Of a DNA stretch of 64,000 nt, positions 37,744 to 46,409 are shown in pieces; the stretch's first letter is position 1, and every line of letters starts with the position of its first letter. The translations under genes and the position numbers were made by a program. The stretch lies in the NCBI RefSeq assembly GCF_000210075.1, contig NC_021017.1, positions 2,692,519 to 2,756,518 on the forward strand, read 5' to 3'. This DNA comes from Bacteroides xylanisolvens XB1A (GTDB lineage Bacteria; Bacteroidota; Bacteroidia; Bacteroidales; Bacteroidaceae). Under the pieces are notes generated by a model. That model did no database searches. It was not told the origin of the DNA and saw nothing but the letters and a program-made list of their open reading frames with translations.

Positions 37744-40331
37744 CTGTTTAATGCATTATTCATTTGATGAAGCAATAACTGATAATGAAGCCGCGTATCT
37801 TTATCAACATGTTGCTTCCGGCTGTTTAATAAATTACGTATGCGCAGGAAATAACCATAACACATACTATCCTGGTTTTTGGGAATAAAATACTCTGCCA
37901 TTGGTTCGTCAAATCCAGCCACTGGATTAAACATACGCCCCAGATCGGACGCACAACAACATCCTTTATGCCCTACACCTGTTTTATGATGAAAAGCAGC
38001 TAACTGCCCCCATGCATCTTCTTCACTTTTCAATGATTTAGTATCTTTACTCAATCGGATTCCGGCAGTCGAAGCCAGGTGTTTGATAAACAAATTCTGC
38101 AGTTTCATTTGAGTAGCACTTAATTTACGTCCTTGTATAGTAGGATTCCATATATATGTATAAATATCATTCATACATTCATCAACATCATATCCTTCTT
38201 CTTTACCGGCTTTTAATGCCGAGAATTCTACCCGGGCAGGAGCTTTCATCAATAATTTCATCATTACATCCCGCAAAGCATCCGATGGTTTCCCTACCAT
38301 AGGCAGTACCTTCAGGACATTTTCATCATCCAGCCAATCCAAGGTCGCCAATTGCTCCAAAAAGTAATTCATCGCCTCTTTCTGCTTCTCTTTAGGTTCA
38401 ACCTGCAAGGCTTCCACCTTATCACCAACCAATTTTTCATGCAAATAGATTCCTCCTATATTATGATATACATGCAACATATAAGTCAAATATTGCATGA
38501 TTATACCATCGTAAATATCCGACCGATGTGTATAATCCACATCTTCTTCTCCTAGCCATTGATTCAGATTAGCCAGAATGTATTTCAGATTTTTCACTCC
38601 ATATCGGGTTGCTTTCACAGCATCATCACCCAAATCTTCCATTTGAGAACGAGGGTCGAGTATATCCGACTGCTGCTTGCCATACCGATATACAGGATTA
38701 TCTGATAAATCCGTAATCCATTTCGAAGTGATGGCATATTCCTCTTCCGGAGTTTTAGCTTCCGGCACAGGTGTATAATTCCAGCGAATCAGATAATCGT
38801 CATACAAACCAAAATATGGCGGCATCATACGTACTCCCCGTTCCATATCACCAGGTTGTGCCACATAATTAAAACGCGCATAATCCATAATGGAAGTGGT
38901 AGTACCATGCTTCTGCGTAAATGAAGGAGAACGGAGCGAATCTACGGGAATTACGGAAGAAGCACTCATATTATGCATAAATCCCAAACAATGACCCACT
39001 TCGTGAGAAACGACATAACGTAAAGCATCGTCCATCACCTCTCTCGGAATTACTTTATGACGTACACGCTTATCGGCTTGAGCAGTTTGAATAAACAGCC
39101 AATTATTCAACAATTTTATGACATTATGGTACAGATATACCGAAGCATTCAATATTTCCCCACTACGAGGGTCAACCCACGATGGTCCCATTGCATTCTC
39201 AATCCCTATCGGAGCATAACGAATACATGAATATTTCAAATTATCTGGATCAAATTCCGGATCGTCTTTCGGAAATTCTTTAGCCTGGATAGCTTGTGTA
39301 AAACCGATTTTTTCAAATGGCTCATTCCATTGATTGACAGCTTCAAATATAGATGCTTTCCAACTTTCAGGAAAACAACTGTCTACGTAGAATACAATCG
39401 GTTTAATAGGAGTCACTTTCTTTCCTTCAATATAACCTCTCAAATCTGAAGGTTCCAAACGCCAACGATTGGCATAATAGATAGAACGGGTTGTCTGTTT
39501 AGCAGCTGAATATTCATTTTTCATTGTAGGAAAAATGCCAATTCTGCTATCCATCAATCGGGGACGATAAGGAATCGTATCCAATAATATAATCGAACGG
39601 GTTACCTTTGCGGTCAAAGGCTCGTCTTTTATGTCTTTCCCTTTGCCCCCAGTCAACGAATAAGTATAATTCAAGCAACTACGGACTGATATGTTATCTT
39701 CAAAAGCCTTAAAACTATCAATAAATGATTTGTTACTTTGAAATGAGGTCAAACGTTTACGTCCCCCTGATGTATTCACGCTGTATTTATCGAACGGGGA
39801 CATTAATTTATTGTCACTTACAAAGAAATCGGTAACATCAAAAACAACTGCCGTACTGTCGTTATTATAAGCCGAAATATCAAATACTTGCAGAATGGCA
39901 TTCATATTACTCATCTCAATAGCTGCCTTCAATCGGTGACCATTGTCATCACCCACATTATTGGTCTGCACTGCCGACAAGCAGACTTTATTATTCAATT
40001 TCTCAAAACGAAAATGAAGAGGTTCGGTAGGTTTCGAACCAATAATAGCATTCTTATTATCACTAATTTCTGTTACTGTAGAACCTAGTAACATATCACG
40101 CTGCAACATTGATAAAGGAAGTTCAAAATAAACTTTCTCCTTTACTTTATGTACAGTGATAAAACCTTCTGCTTTTGAATGATTAGATGAGAACAGTTTA
40201 TCATAAGCAGTTTTTTCTTTCTCAATAGACTCCTTCTTTTTTGACTTTTTGCGTTTAAAAGAAATAGCATTTGCTGATACACTCCCTCCTAGTATAGAAA
40301 ACACCAAAAGAGCCACCCAAATTCTTTTCAT
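37740..40331 (-). CDS. Secreted zinc-dependent metalloprotease (DUF5117/DUF4953 type)
   Basis: An 863-residue protein of the large zinc-protease group common in Bacteroides and often found beside SusCD pairs. The signal peptide ends near SVSANA, followed by a Lys-rich stretch. The N-terminal half is a beta-rich prodomain-like region. The catalytic motif HEVGHCLGFMHNM (His443, Glu444, His447, His453) is complete and SIMDY, which supplies the Met-turn-like residue, follows about 30 residues later. First gene of a two-gene operon with the inactive paralogue. Convergent with PUL2, it probably trims peptides or glycoproteins whose fragments the PUL2 SusCD complex imports (inference from position). 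Confidence 0.9.
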   Translation of the reverse strand: MKRIWVALLVFSILGGSVSANAISFKRKKSKKKESIEKEKTAYDKLFSSNHSKAEGFITVHKVKEKVYFELPLSMLQRDMLLGSTVTEISDNKNAIIGSKPTEPLHFRFEKLNNKVCLSAVQTNNVGDDNGHRLKAAIEMSNMNAILQVFDISAYNNDSTAVVFDVTDFFVSDNKLMSPFDKYSVNTSGGRKRLTSFQSNKSFIDSFKAFEDNISVRSCLNYTYSLTGGKGKDIKDEPLTAKVTRSIILLDTIPYRPRLMDSRIGIFPTMKNEYSAAKQTTRSIYYANRWRLEPSDLRGYIEGKKVTPIKPIVFYVDSCFPESWKASIFEAVNQWNEPFEKIGFTQAIQAKEFPKDDPEFDPDNLKYSCIRYAPIGIENAMGPSWVDPRSGEILNASVYLYHNVIKLLNNWLFIQTAQADKRVRHKVIPREVMDDALRYVVSHEVGHCLGFMHNMSASSVIPVDSLRSPSFTQKHGTTTSIMDYARFNYVAQPGDMERGVRMMPPYFGLYDDYLIRWNYTPVPEAKTPEEEYAITSKWITDLSDNPVYRYGKQQSDILDPRSQMEDLGDDAVKATRYGVKNLKYILANLNQWLGEEDVDYTHRSDIYDGIIMQYLTYMLHVYHNIGGIYLHEKLVGDKVEALQVEPKEKQKEAMNYFLEQLATLDWLDDENVLKVLPMVGKPSDALRDVMMKLLMKAPARVEFSALKAGKEEGYDVDECMNDIYTYIWNPTIQGRKLSATQMKLQNLFIKHLASTAGIRLSKDTKSLKSEEDAWGQLAAFHHKTGVGHKGCCCASDLGRMFNPVAGFDEPMAEYFIPKNQDSMCYGYFLRIRNLLNSRKQHVDKDTRLHYQLLLHQMNNALNR

Positions 40332-40369
40332 TTTGATAATAGTGTTAATTCATATTCTGTAATAGGATA

Positions 40370-40401
40370 CAAATTTAAGAATTATAAAGAATTAACTCCA
40401 A
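40370..40401 (-). promoter_or_regulatory. Promoter of the protease operon
   Basis: On the minus strand TTG (40401-40399), 21 nt, then TAAATTTG (40377-40370), about 39 bp upstream of the protease ATG. It shows that the proteases are not simply read through from the regulator gene. Confidence 0.6.
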
Positions 40402-40464
40402 TAAAATCGACTTTTTCCTCCAGAAAAACTACACAATATTTTTTGTAATACATCGACCTATAAG

Positions 40465-43089
40465 TTACACTTCACTTATAAACTGCTCAAAACTATATTT
40501 AAAATCCTCATTCAATATTAGCTTATACTCCTTGGTGAATTGATCAAATGCAGTATATGCCATTCCCATGCGTTTCAAATCCACTAAAGCACGGCACTTA
40601 ACGCGAACAGACTCTTCATCTAACGAATCAAATCGCAGAATACAATTTGAGATTTGTATTCTCAAGTTATCATTTCCTACAAATTGCTTGCTATCTCTTA
40701 ACCGGCTCAGAAGATCAATCATTGAATCGGAATAATCTGCTTTAAAACTATCTACCCAATCAAATTGCATATTAGGAAGCAATTGACCAAATGAAGCCAG
40801 ACTCAATAATTTTTCCAGATCTTCCTTATGGACCACATCTAAAGGCGCCATCTTTTGCATCAATTGATTTGCTATAGTATAGTCATTATATACATGCCCC
40901 TTATTAAGAAAGTACCAATAACCATTTGCTGATGATATCTCCGTATCTCCTACCTCTTCCAACAAAAGACGTATCTTACGTATATTTACACTACGGTTAT
41001 TAGAGAAACTCTCCTCGGACTTATCATACCACAACAATTCTTTTAACTTGATATTAGAAATCCCCTTATTATTCTGATTGGAATAAAGAATAATAACAGA
41101 TAATAATTGACGCATAATAGGCGTAAATTTTCCGGTAATGTCTTTTAAATCCCGATTAATAACCTGAAATCCGTTTAGCATATAAATTCCTGGTGTGGTG
41201 TTCAATACAGGAACTTCAAACGAGGAATATAGGTGGTCATTTTCTTGAATTTCTTTTTCACTATTTATATCTGAAACAACCCCTTCTTCTTTTTCACAAA
41301 TATCTTGTTGCGGAATAGATATAGCTTCTTTCTTATCATGCTTTCTGCTATTCTTTAATCTCCACCCAATTCCTCCTAAACCTGCTACACAAATACATAT
41401 AAACAGTAATTTCCACCAAGTCCCCTTGCTTTCCTGTACTGTCATATTTTGAATAGGCAACACTGGAGATGCAATAGAATAAATATTAGCTTCATAATTA
41501 TTCCCCTCTACTTGGTGAACTGTTACAGCGTAATAACATTTTTCTGAAGCAAGATAAATTAAATCTGCATGAGAATTAACATCTAAGAAAGTATAAGGTA
41601 TTGTATCACCTAAAACAGTTTCTTGTCCATTCTCCAAATTTAAATCTTTCAAAACCAGAGAAGATAGAAAACGACCTGAAGAAAAAAACAATCCTTTTGC
41701 ATGTTCACCTTTTTCTACTTCATCAACTATCAACGTAGAAGCAGCTACCTCATCACAAAGGTTCTCCGGCATAGCCCACTTTTTTTCCAAAGAATAATCA
41801 TTCAAGTTCAATTTATACAAATCCTTATAATGAACGACCCCATACTCCTGTTTGCCCAAGTCATTACCCAATCCTCCATAAATATAAACCAGCGAATCGG
41901 TCTTGCCTATGGCACTCAAATAGCGAGGAGTAATCACATCCGGCAACTCTCCCTTTATCACTTCACCCCACAGAGATATTCTATTCAACTCACGGGTATA
42001 CAAATGAAATCCATATCCCAGAATTTGTACAATGGATGAATCTTTTGGATTGAAAAACCGATTATGTTGTGTATAAGAAGACTGCCTTTTCCGTTGGATA
42101 GGAGTAGACCAACTTTTTGTTTGAAAATTGAAAAAAGACAAATTCTCCCCATCAGGCTTCTCAAAGTCATAATAAACCAACTGGCTACCTTTATCTTTCA
42201 AAGGAACAAAAAGAAACTGGTTAGTGATCCGATTTACATCAATCAGCGGCGAGAAAACATATTCTTTAGTTGTACTCCGTATTAAATCATATTTGACAAT
42301 ACGATCTTTTGCAATAAAATAACATGCCGACTGCTCTTCACACGGAACAGGAAAAGTCTTGGATGAAAAAGATAACGTTTTCCTATGTTTCCAATATATA
42401 TGACTATTAATAATCCATTCCGGATTTGATATAAAAGCTGTCATCTGCCGAAACTTGTCCTGAAGCAAAGTGTCAGATACGGCTTGCTCCAACGACCATT
42501 CGTATTTTATGCTCCCAGGTTCCAGACCGATCTGTACATCCTTCAAAATAATAGGTGCCACGTCCGAAGTTGTGTAAGAAGCTAATTTATTAGCACCAAA
42601 GCAGACTTTAACAGAATGATTATCCGGGGCAGTAACTTTCTCTTTAGAAATAAGAGAACCATTATTTCTGACATATAACGTATCATTTTTATACTCCAAT
42701 TCTATCTTTATCCTATTCCACTCATGAATATCGATAGTCGCAGAAGAATGTATCTTTCCTAAATATTGCTGGTCTTTAATCAAACACAAATAAGGCTCTT
42801 CGTTCACAGGATTAACCAATATCAGATTGAGGCTATTTCTATTGTCAACAATCATACGACATACATAACCAAAATGCTCGCCTTTTTCCCTAATCTTCAA
42901 ATCAAAAGAAACAGATAAATAATCTTTGAATCTCACTCCCTGATTGCCGGACGGTATGATGAATGAAGTACGTTCATCTTTTGAATATTCATAAGCACGA
43001 AAAGAAAGACCTCCGATATTTTCACCACCCCAAGTGACTATAGTCTTCGAGATAAATAAAATATAGAATAACAGTCGGATATATTTCAT
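40465..43089 (-). CDS. Membrane-spanning SARP/BTAD-like transcription regulator with LamG/Kelch-like sensor
   Basis: An 874-residue one-chain regulator. After a signal-like N-terminus, residues about 25-190 look like a LamG/concanavalin-type sandwich (VSFDLKIREKG, HEWNRIKIELEY, LYVRNNGSL), and 230-550 resemble a Kelch/beta-propeller region (SLVYIYGGLGND, YKLNLNDYSLEKKW). One hydrophobic segment at about 559-578 (WKLLFICICVAGLGGIGW) crosses the membrane. In the cytoplasm, residues 635-728 form a winged-helix domain in the SARP style (KELLWYDKS, NNRSVNIRKIRLLLEEVG, NGYWYFL), followed by an alpha-helical BTAD-like domain to the end. It has no histidine kinase, receiver or AraC domain, so it is neither a hybrid two-component regulator nor an ECF/anti-sigma pair. 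It lies between the protease operon and PUL3. Confidence 0.82.
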   Translation of the reverse strand: MKYIRLLFYILFISKTIVTWGGENIGGLSFRAYEYSKDERTSFIIPSGNQGVRFKDYLSVSFDLKIREKGEHFGYVCRMIVDNRNSLNLILVNPVNEEPYLCLIKDQQYLGKIHSSATIDIHEWNRIKIELEYKNDTLYVRNNGSLISKEKVTAPDNHSVKVCFGANKLASYTTSDVAPIILKDVQIGLEPGSIKYEWSLEQAVSDTLLQDKFRQMTAFISNPEWIINSHIYWKHRKTLSFSSKTFPVPCEEQSACYFIAKDRIVKYDLIRSTTKEYVFSPLIDVNRITNQFLFVPLKDKGSQLVYYDFEKPDGENLSFFNFQTKSWSTPIQRKRQSSYTQHNRFFNPKDSSIVQILGYGFHLYTRELNRISLWGEVIKGELPDVITPRYLSAIGKTDSLVYIYGGLGNDLGKQEYGVVHYKDLYKLNLNDYSLEKKWAMPENLCDEVAASTLIVDEVEKGEHAKGLFFSSGRFLSSLVLKDLNLENGQETVLGDTIPYTFLDVNSHADLIYLASEKCYYAVTVHQVEGNNYEANIYSIASPVLPIQNMTVQESKGTWWKLLFICICVAGLGGIGWRLKNSRKHDKKEAISIPQQDICEKEEGVVSDINSEKEIQENDHLYSSFEVPVLNTTPGIYMLNGFQVINRDLKDITGKFTPIMRQLLSVIILYSNQNNKGISNIKLKELLWYDKSEESFSNNRSVNIRKIRLLLEEVGDTEISSANGYWYFLNKGHVYNDYTIANQLMQKMAPLDVVHKEDLEKLLSLASFGQLLPNMQFDWVDSFKADYSDSMIDLLSRLRDSKQFVGNDNLRIQISNCILRFDSLDEESVRVKCRALVDLKRMGMAYTAFDQFTKEYKLILNEDFKYSFEQFISEV

Positions 43090-43108
43090 AGCAAAAGCTT
43101 ATTTGAAG

Positions 43109-43116
43109 CAAAGATA
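43109..43116 (-). promoter_or_regulatory. Putative -7 box of the SARP-like regulator gene
   Basis: TATCTTTG on the minus strand, 20 bp upstream of ATG 43089, matches TAnnTTTG. A TTG lies only 17 nt upstream, so the -33 spacing is short. The regulator is probably transcribed separately from the PUL3 minus arm. Confidence 0.5.
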
Positions 43117-43209
43117 TAAAAAATATGTTTTTTCAATCTTAGGATATTAAAATAATATAGTTACTCTGCACCAATAACGAAATATATCCGGCTATTATAC
43201 TCCACATCC

Positions 43210-45234
43210 TTATCGAACCGGCATCCGGGATGAACGCAGTTCTCCTCTCAAATATTTAGCAGCTTCACCTGCCAGCCAAAGATAATGATCGGGTGCTTCT
43301 CCTTCATAAGTTATAAAAGAACTTTCACCCACCGGAGGTGTATTTGTACATTTAAAGAAAGCTGTCCCCTCATCTATCTCATCAAACATTGCCAAATAAA
43401 GGCTCTCTGCTCCTGCATCTACAGCACCTTTCACCTGTTGCCAGAAGAAACGTCCCCCCAATCTCGGAATCATGTTTTGTGGAGCATCCTTTTTCATGTT
43501 ATGCCAACTAAAGCCCGGAAACAACACCGGCATATAATCTTTACCATTCGCTTTACACCACTTTATATCTTCCTCTATCGACTTACGATATGGCTCATAC
43601 GTATTATTATCAAAACGTCCCACCAACCATGGATGGACAATATCCGCCTGTTTTACCAGTTCGAGCAATCGCGTATCAGAGACAGCATCTATCGTTAATG
43701 TCCGCCAATGAGTAGGTACACCTACCAATATGGAACAACCTTCACTCTTCAGGAAATCAATGATTTTCTTTACCTGCTCATATCCATATTTACGGCGATC
43801 ATTAAACCCTATTCCCCAAACAGCAACTAACGGTTTACCATGATGATAAACATAATGATTGTTGTTCCGGGAAACTAGTTTATACTTCTCACACAGCTCT
43901 TTCCAGTCACATATCAATATATCTTCTTCACCGGCTTCCATACCGGAAAGGTCATACATCAGGCAAATTGCCCGGTCATACTTTTCTGCCGAAAGAACAG
44001 CATTATTCAGTATCTTATTATAATTATCCTTCCCTTTCTGATTTCGTATAGAAACAACAAAACGTTGCATAAATACCCCGTCAATTCCATATTGCTTCAT
44101 CCATTTAAAATGCAGATCTGTAGTAGAAGCATCATACGAACTAAAAACCTTTGCTGGTGTCTCATCAGGTAACTTAAAAGCCGTTTCATAGGTTTTCTCA
44201 TATTCAGAAACATCCGGCCAAAGATCAATGGTACACTTGCCCAGTTTGAACTCTTTTTCTTTTTCAAAATGTTTCCAACCCAAACCAGCACCGTCTTCAG
44301 GAGTATTAAACCAACCCTGATACCCTGCCATCACTAAATTCCTTATTGATTTGAAACGGACACGACTCATCGACTCCGTCGTTTTTGTCGCCGGATCAGA
44401 CATCACCACCTCTTTAGGAAATTGATTTAAGGCAATAAATTCACTGATAAACCGATCCGGATATACTTTCACAAGATTCATCCCTTGATACCCTGTCCCC
44501 AGCACCTTTCCTACCGGACCTATCGTTATCATTTCCATATTGCCAACCTTTCCATAAGCATTGTTATGTAAATGCCCTGCAAATATTGCGTTTACTCCAT
44601 ATTTCTGAAACAAACGCACATATTTCTCTCGCATAGGCAAAGAGAAATTCGAATAATTCACAGGTTCATCCATCCGCTTTAGAAAAACAGAGCAATGAGT
44701 AAAAACAAACTTGAATCTGGCATCCTTCGTTTTCTGTAATTCCTGTTCCAGCCACTTAAATTGAACTTCTTCCCTCTCCTTGTCCTCTTCTTTTATTATA
44801 TTTGAATCAATACCTATAAATGCACAATCACCATACCTGAATGAAAAATGGGTTTCTCCGTAGTTTTTTTTATAATTATCTATAGAAGATCGGCTGACCT
44901 TACCTATATCGTGATTTCCCGGAATCATATAAACCTTTACTGAAGAGTCTATTTGAGCAATCATCGACTTATAAGCAGCAATCTGTTCCTTACTCTTCGA
45001 ATTATTTACAAAATCACCGGTTATCACCACAAACGGAGGTTTTAACTGATTTATAGCTGTCACAGCCTTATTCATAGCCTCTGTTTCTGCCGAAATACTC
45101 TTATTGTTATCCATGAAGCCAAATTGGGGATCACTTAATTGCAAAAAGAAAAAGGGAGCAGAATCCGCTGCTATCCCATGAGATACAAAAACAGCCAAGA
45201 GAAAACAAACGACCGATATTATTTTCTTTCTCAT
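43210..45234 (-). CDS. Fusion of calcineurin-like metallophosphatase and GH71/99-like glycoside hydrolase
   Basis: A 674-residue two-domain secreted enzyme (signal peptide to about residue 24). The N-terminal domain (25-270) is a calcineurin-type phosphoesterase: Asp35 (SDPQ, with Gln37 in place of the usual His), GDFVNN (73-78), GNHD (106-109), His180 and GHLH (220-223). The C-terminal domain (about 295-670) resembles GH71/GH99 endo-alpha-mannosidase-like proteins: MAGYQGWFN at its start and MFDEIDEGTAFF near its end, where Glu619 and Glu622 match the paired acids of the GH99 NEWHEGT motif. The fusion would let one protein remove a phosphate and cut the chain. Last gene of the PUL3 minus arm. 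Confidence 0.85.
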   Translation of the reverse strand: MRKKIISVVCFLLAVFVSHGIAADSAPFFFLQLSDPQFGFMDNNKSISAETEAMNKAVTAINQLKPPFVVITGDFVNNSKSKEQIAAYKSMIAQIDSSVKVYMIPGNHDIGKVSRSSIDNYKKNYGETHFSFRYGDCAFIGIDSNIIKEEDKEREEVQFKWLEQELQKTKDARFKFVFTHCSVFLKRMDEPVNYSNFSLPMREKYVRLFQKYGVNAIFAGHLHNNAYGKVGNMEMITIGPVGKVLGTGYQGMNLVKVYPDRFISEFIALNQFPKEVVMSDPATKTTESMSRVRFKSIRNLVMAGYQGWFNTPEDGAGLGWKHFEKEKEFKLGKCTIDLWPDVSEYEKTYETAFKLPDETPAKVFSSYDASTTDLHFKWMKQYGIDGVFMQRFVVSIRNQKGKDNYNKILNNAVLSAEKYDRAICLMYDLSGMEAGEEDILICDWKELCEKYKLVSRNNNHYVYHHGKPLVAVWGIGFNDRRKYGYEQVKKIIDFLKSEGCSILVGVPTHWRTLTIDAVSDTRLLELVKQADIVHPWLVGRFDNNTYEPYRKSIEEDIKWCKANGKDYMPVLFPGFSWHNMKKDAPQNMIPRLGGRFFWQQVKGAVDAGAESLYLAMFDEIDEGTAFFKCTNTPPVGESSFITYEGEAPDHYLWLAGEAAKYLRGELRSSRMPVR

Positions 45235-45256
45235 AAATTATTTATTGTTATCATGA

Positions 45257-45286
45257 GATACGACGATCTGCCTGATGCGTCGTATC
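45257..45286 (-). other. Intercistronic hairpin in the PUL3 minus arm
   Basis: Arms GATACGACG (45257-45265) and CGTCGTATC (45278-45286) with a 12-nt loop, in the 68-bp gap between the GH99-like lipoprotein gene and the phosphatase fusion. It has no U-tract, so it more likely marks mRNA processing or stability than termination. Confidence 0.5.
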
Positions 45287-45302
45287 CCGTTACTAATAAC
45301 TA

Positions 45303-46406
45303 TTACTTCTTAAATTGATTTCTGGTTATCTTCAGAAATTCGGATTTGTTTTCCTCCGTCGGTTCCAAATTCGTTCCTTTCTGGTAATTATTCCATGAAT
45401 TGACTAACACAATGTTTTTACTTCCGATATTCCGTTTAGCTACATTACAGAAATTAATATAATCAGCAGTCTCTCCATCTTGCCCGAAAGTATATTTATA
45501 ACTTGAAGTTGAATTGATACGGTCATTATAAGAAGGAAAGATACAAGGAACAAAGTCTGTATTCCATTTGGATATTGTAGTCTTCCAATTGGCCCAATTC
45601 AAATCAACAAAACTGAAAAAGGCATAATAACGGTCATACATATTCGTTGACCAGTCGTTCACTGTCACTCCATCAAAAGAAGCAATCTGATGTTCCTCAT
45701 AATTCACCGGAGCTACCCAACCGGTAGTAAATTCTCCAATCGTATAAAGATCATACCCCAATTCTGATACAGCCTTCTTTAATGCCGGGATGACCAAAGA
45801 ATAATCAATACTCTTCAATGCAGAAGAAGAAAGGTTAGACGGAGTTATTAGAATAACCGGTCTTCCGTTCATTTTATAATAGGCCTCATCATTAAATAAA
45901 GGCACTAAAGTATTCGTAAAGTCATTGATCATCTTATTCAAATTCTCTTCCTCTTGAAGCGGTTTGTCATTAGATACTTTCAGATGTTTGGTGTTATAAT
46001 TGATCACTAAGCGGACTTTTGCATTGGTTGCCGTACGTACAGACTTAAAGTTTGTAATCAATGTATTATCTGCTGAAGCAGCATCCCAAGTAACTATCAG
46101 AAAGTCCAAGGCAGCCTCATCCGCCCAAGCAAGCTGTTGCTGTAACACTCCACTGGTTGTAGACAAATATTCACCCAACAAAGGAGTACCGGCATATATT
46201 TTCTTACCGGATTTTAACCAGCTGGAAGAGGAAGTTATATTGGTATAATAAGCACCGACTATCGCATCCACAGGTAAATCCGTCTGTGGTATATCATACA
46301 CATATTTGCTCTTATCAGGAGCCAAATGATCGTCTTTATCACAAGATACAGCTAACAAAGCGATGAATCCGAGCAATATAATAGTTATCTTTTTCATATC
46401 CTTCAT
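45303..46406 (-). CDS. GH99/WbsX-like surface lipoprotein without the expected catalytic glutamates
   Basis: A 367-residue lipoprotein (lipobox LLAVSC, Cys22, then DKDD). The start may be ATG 46406 or 46397. The mature part reads like the GH99/WbsX barrel: VGAYYTNITS at the start, a WADEAALDFLIVTWDAA segment, and NSWNNYQKGTNLEP (336-349) at the position of the family motif NSWNEWAEG..LEP. The two glutamates expected there are Asn340 and Lys343. It is encoded 3 bp after SusD, the usual place for a surface glycan-binding protein. I infer a mannose-binding protein evolved from a GH99-type enzyme; an enzyme with different acids cannot be excluded. Confidence 0.75.
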   Translation of the reverse strand: MKDMKKITIILLGFIALLAVSCDKDDHLAPDKSKYVYDIPQTDLPVDAIVGAYYTNITSSSSWLKSGKKIYAGTPLLGEYLSTTSGVLQQQLAWADEAALDFLIVTWDAASADNTLITNFKSVRTATNAKVRLVINYNTKHLKVSNDKPLQEEENLNKMINDFTNTLVPLFNDEAYYKMNGRPVILITPSNLSSSALKSIDYSLVIPALKKAVSELGYDLYTIGEFTTGWVAPVNYEEHQIASFDGVTVNDWSTNMYDRYYAFFSFVDLNWANWKTTISKWNTDFVPCIFPSYNDRINSTSSYKYTFGQDGETADYINFCNVAKRNIGSKNIVLVNSWNNYQKGTNLEPTEENKSEFLKITRNQFKK

Positions 46407-46409
46407 TTT

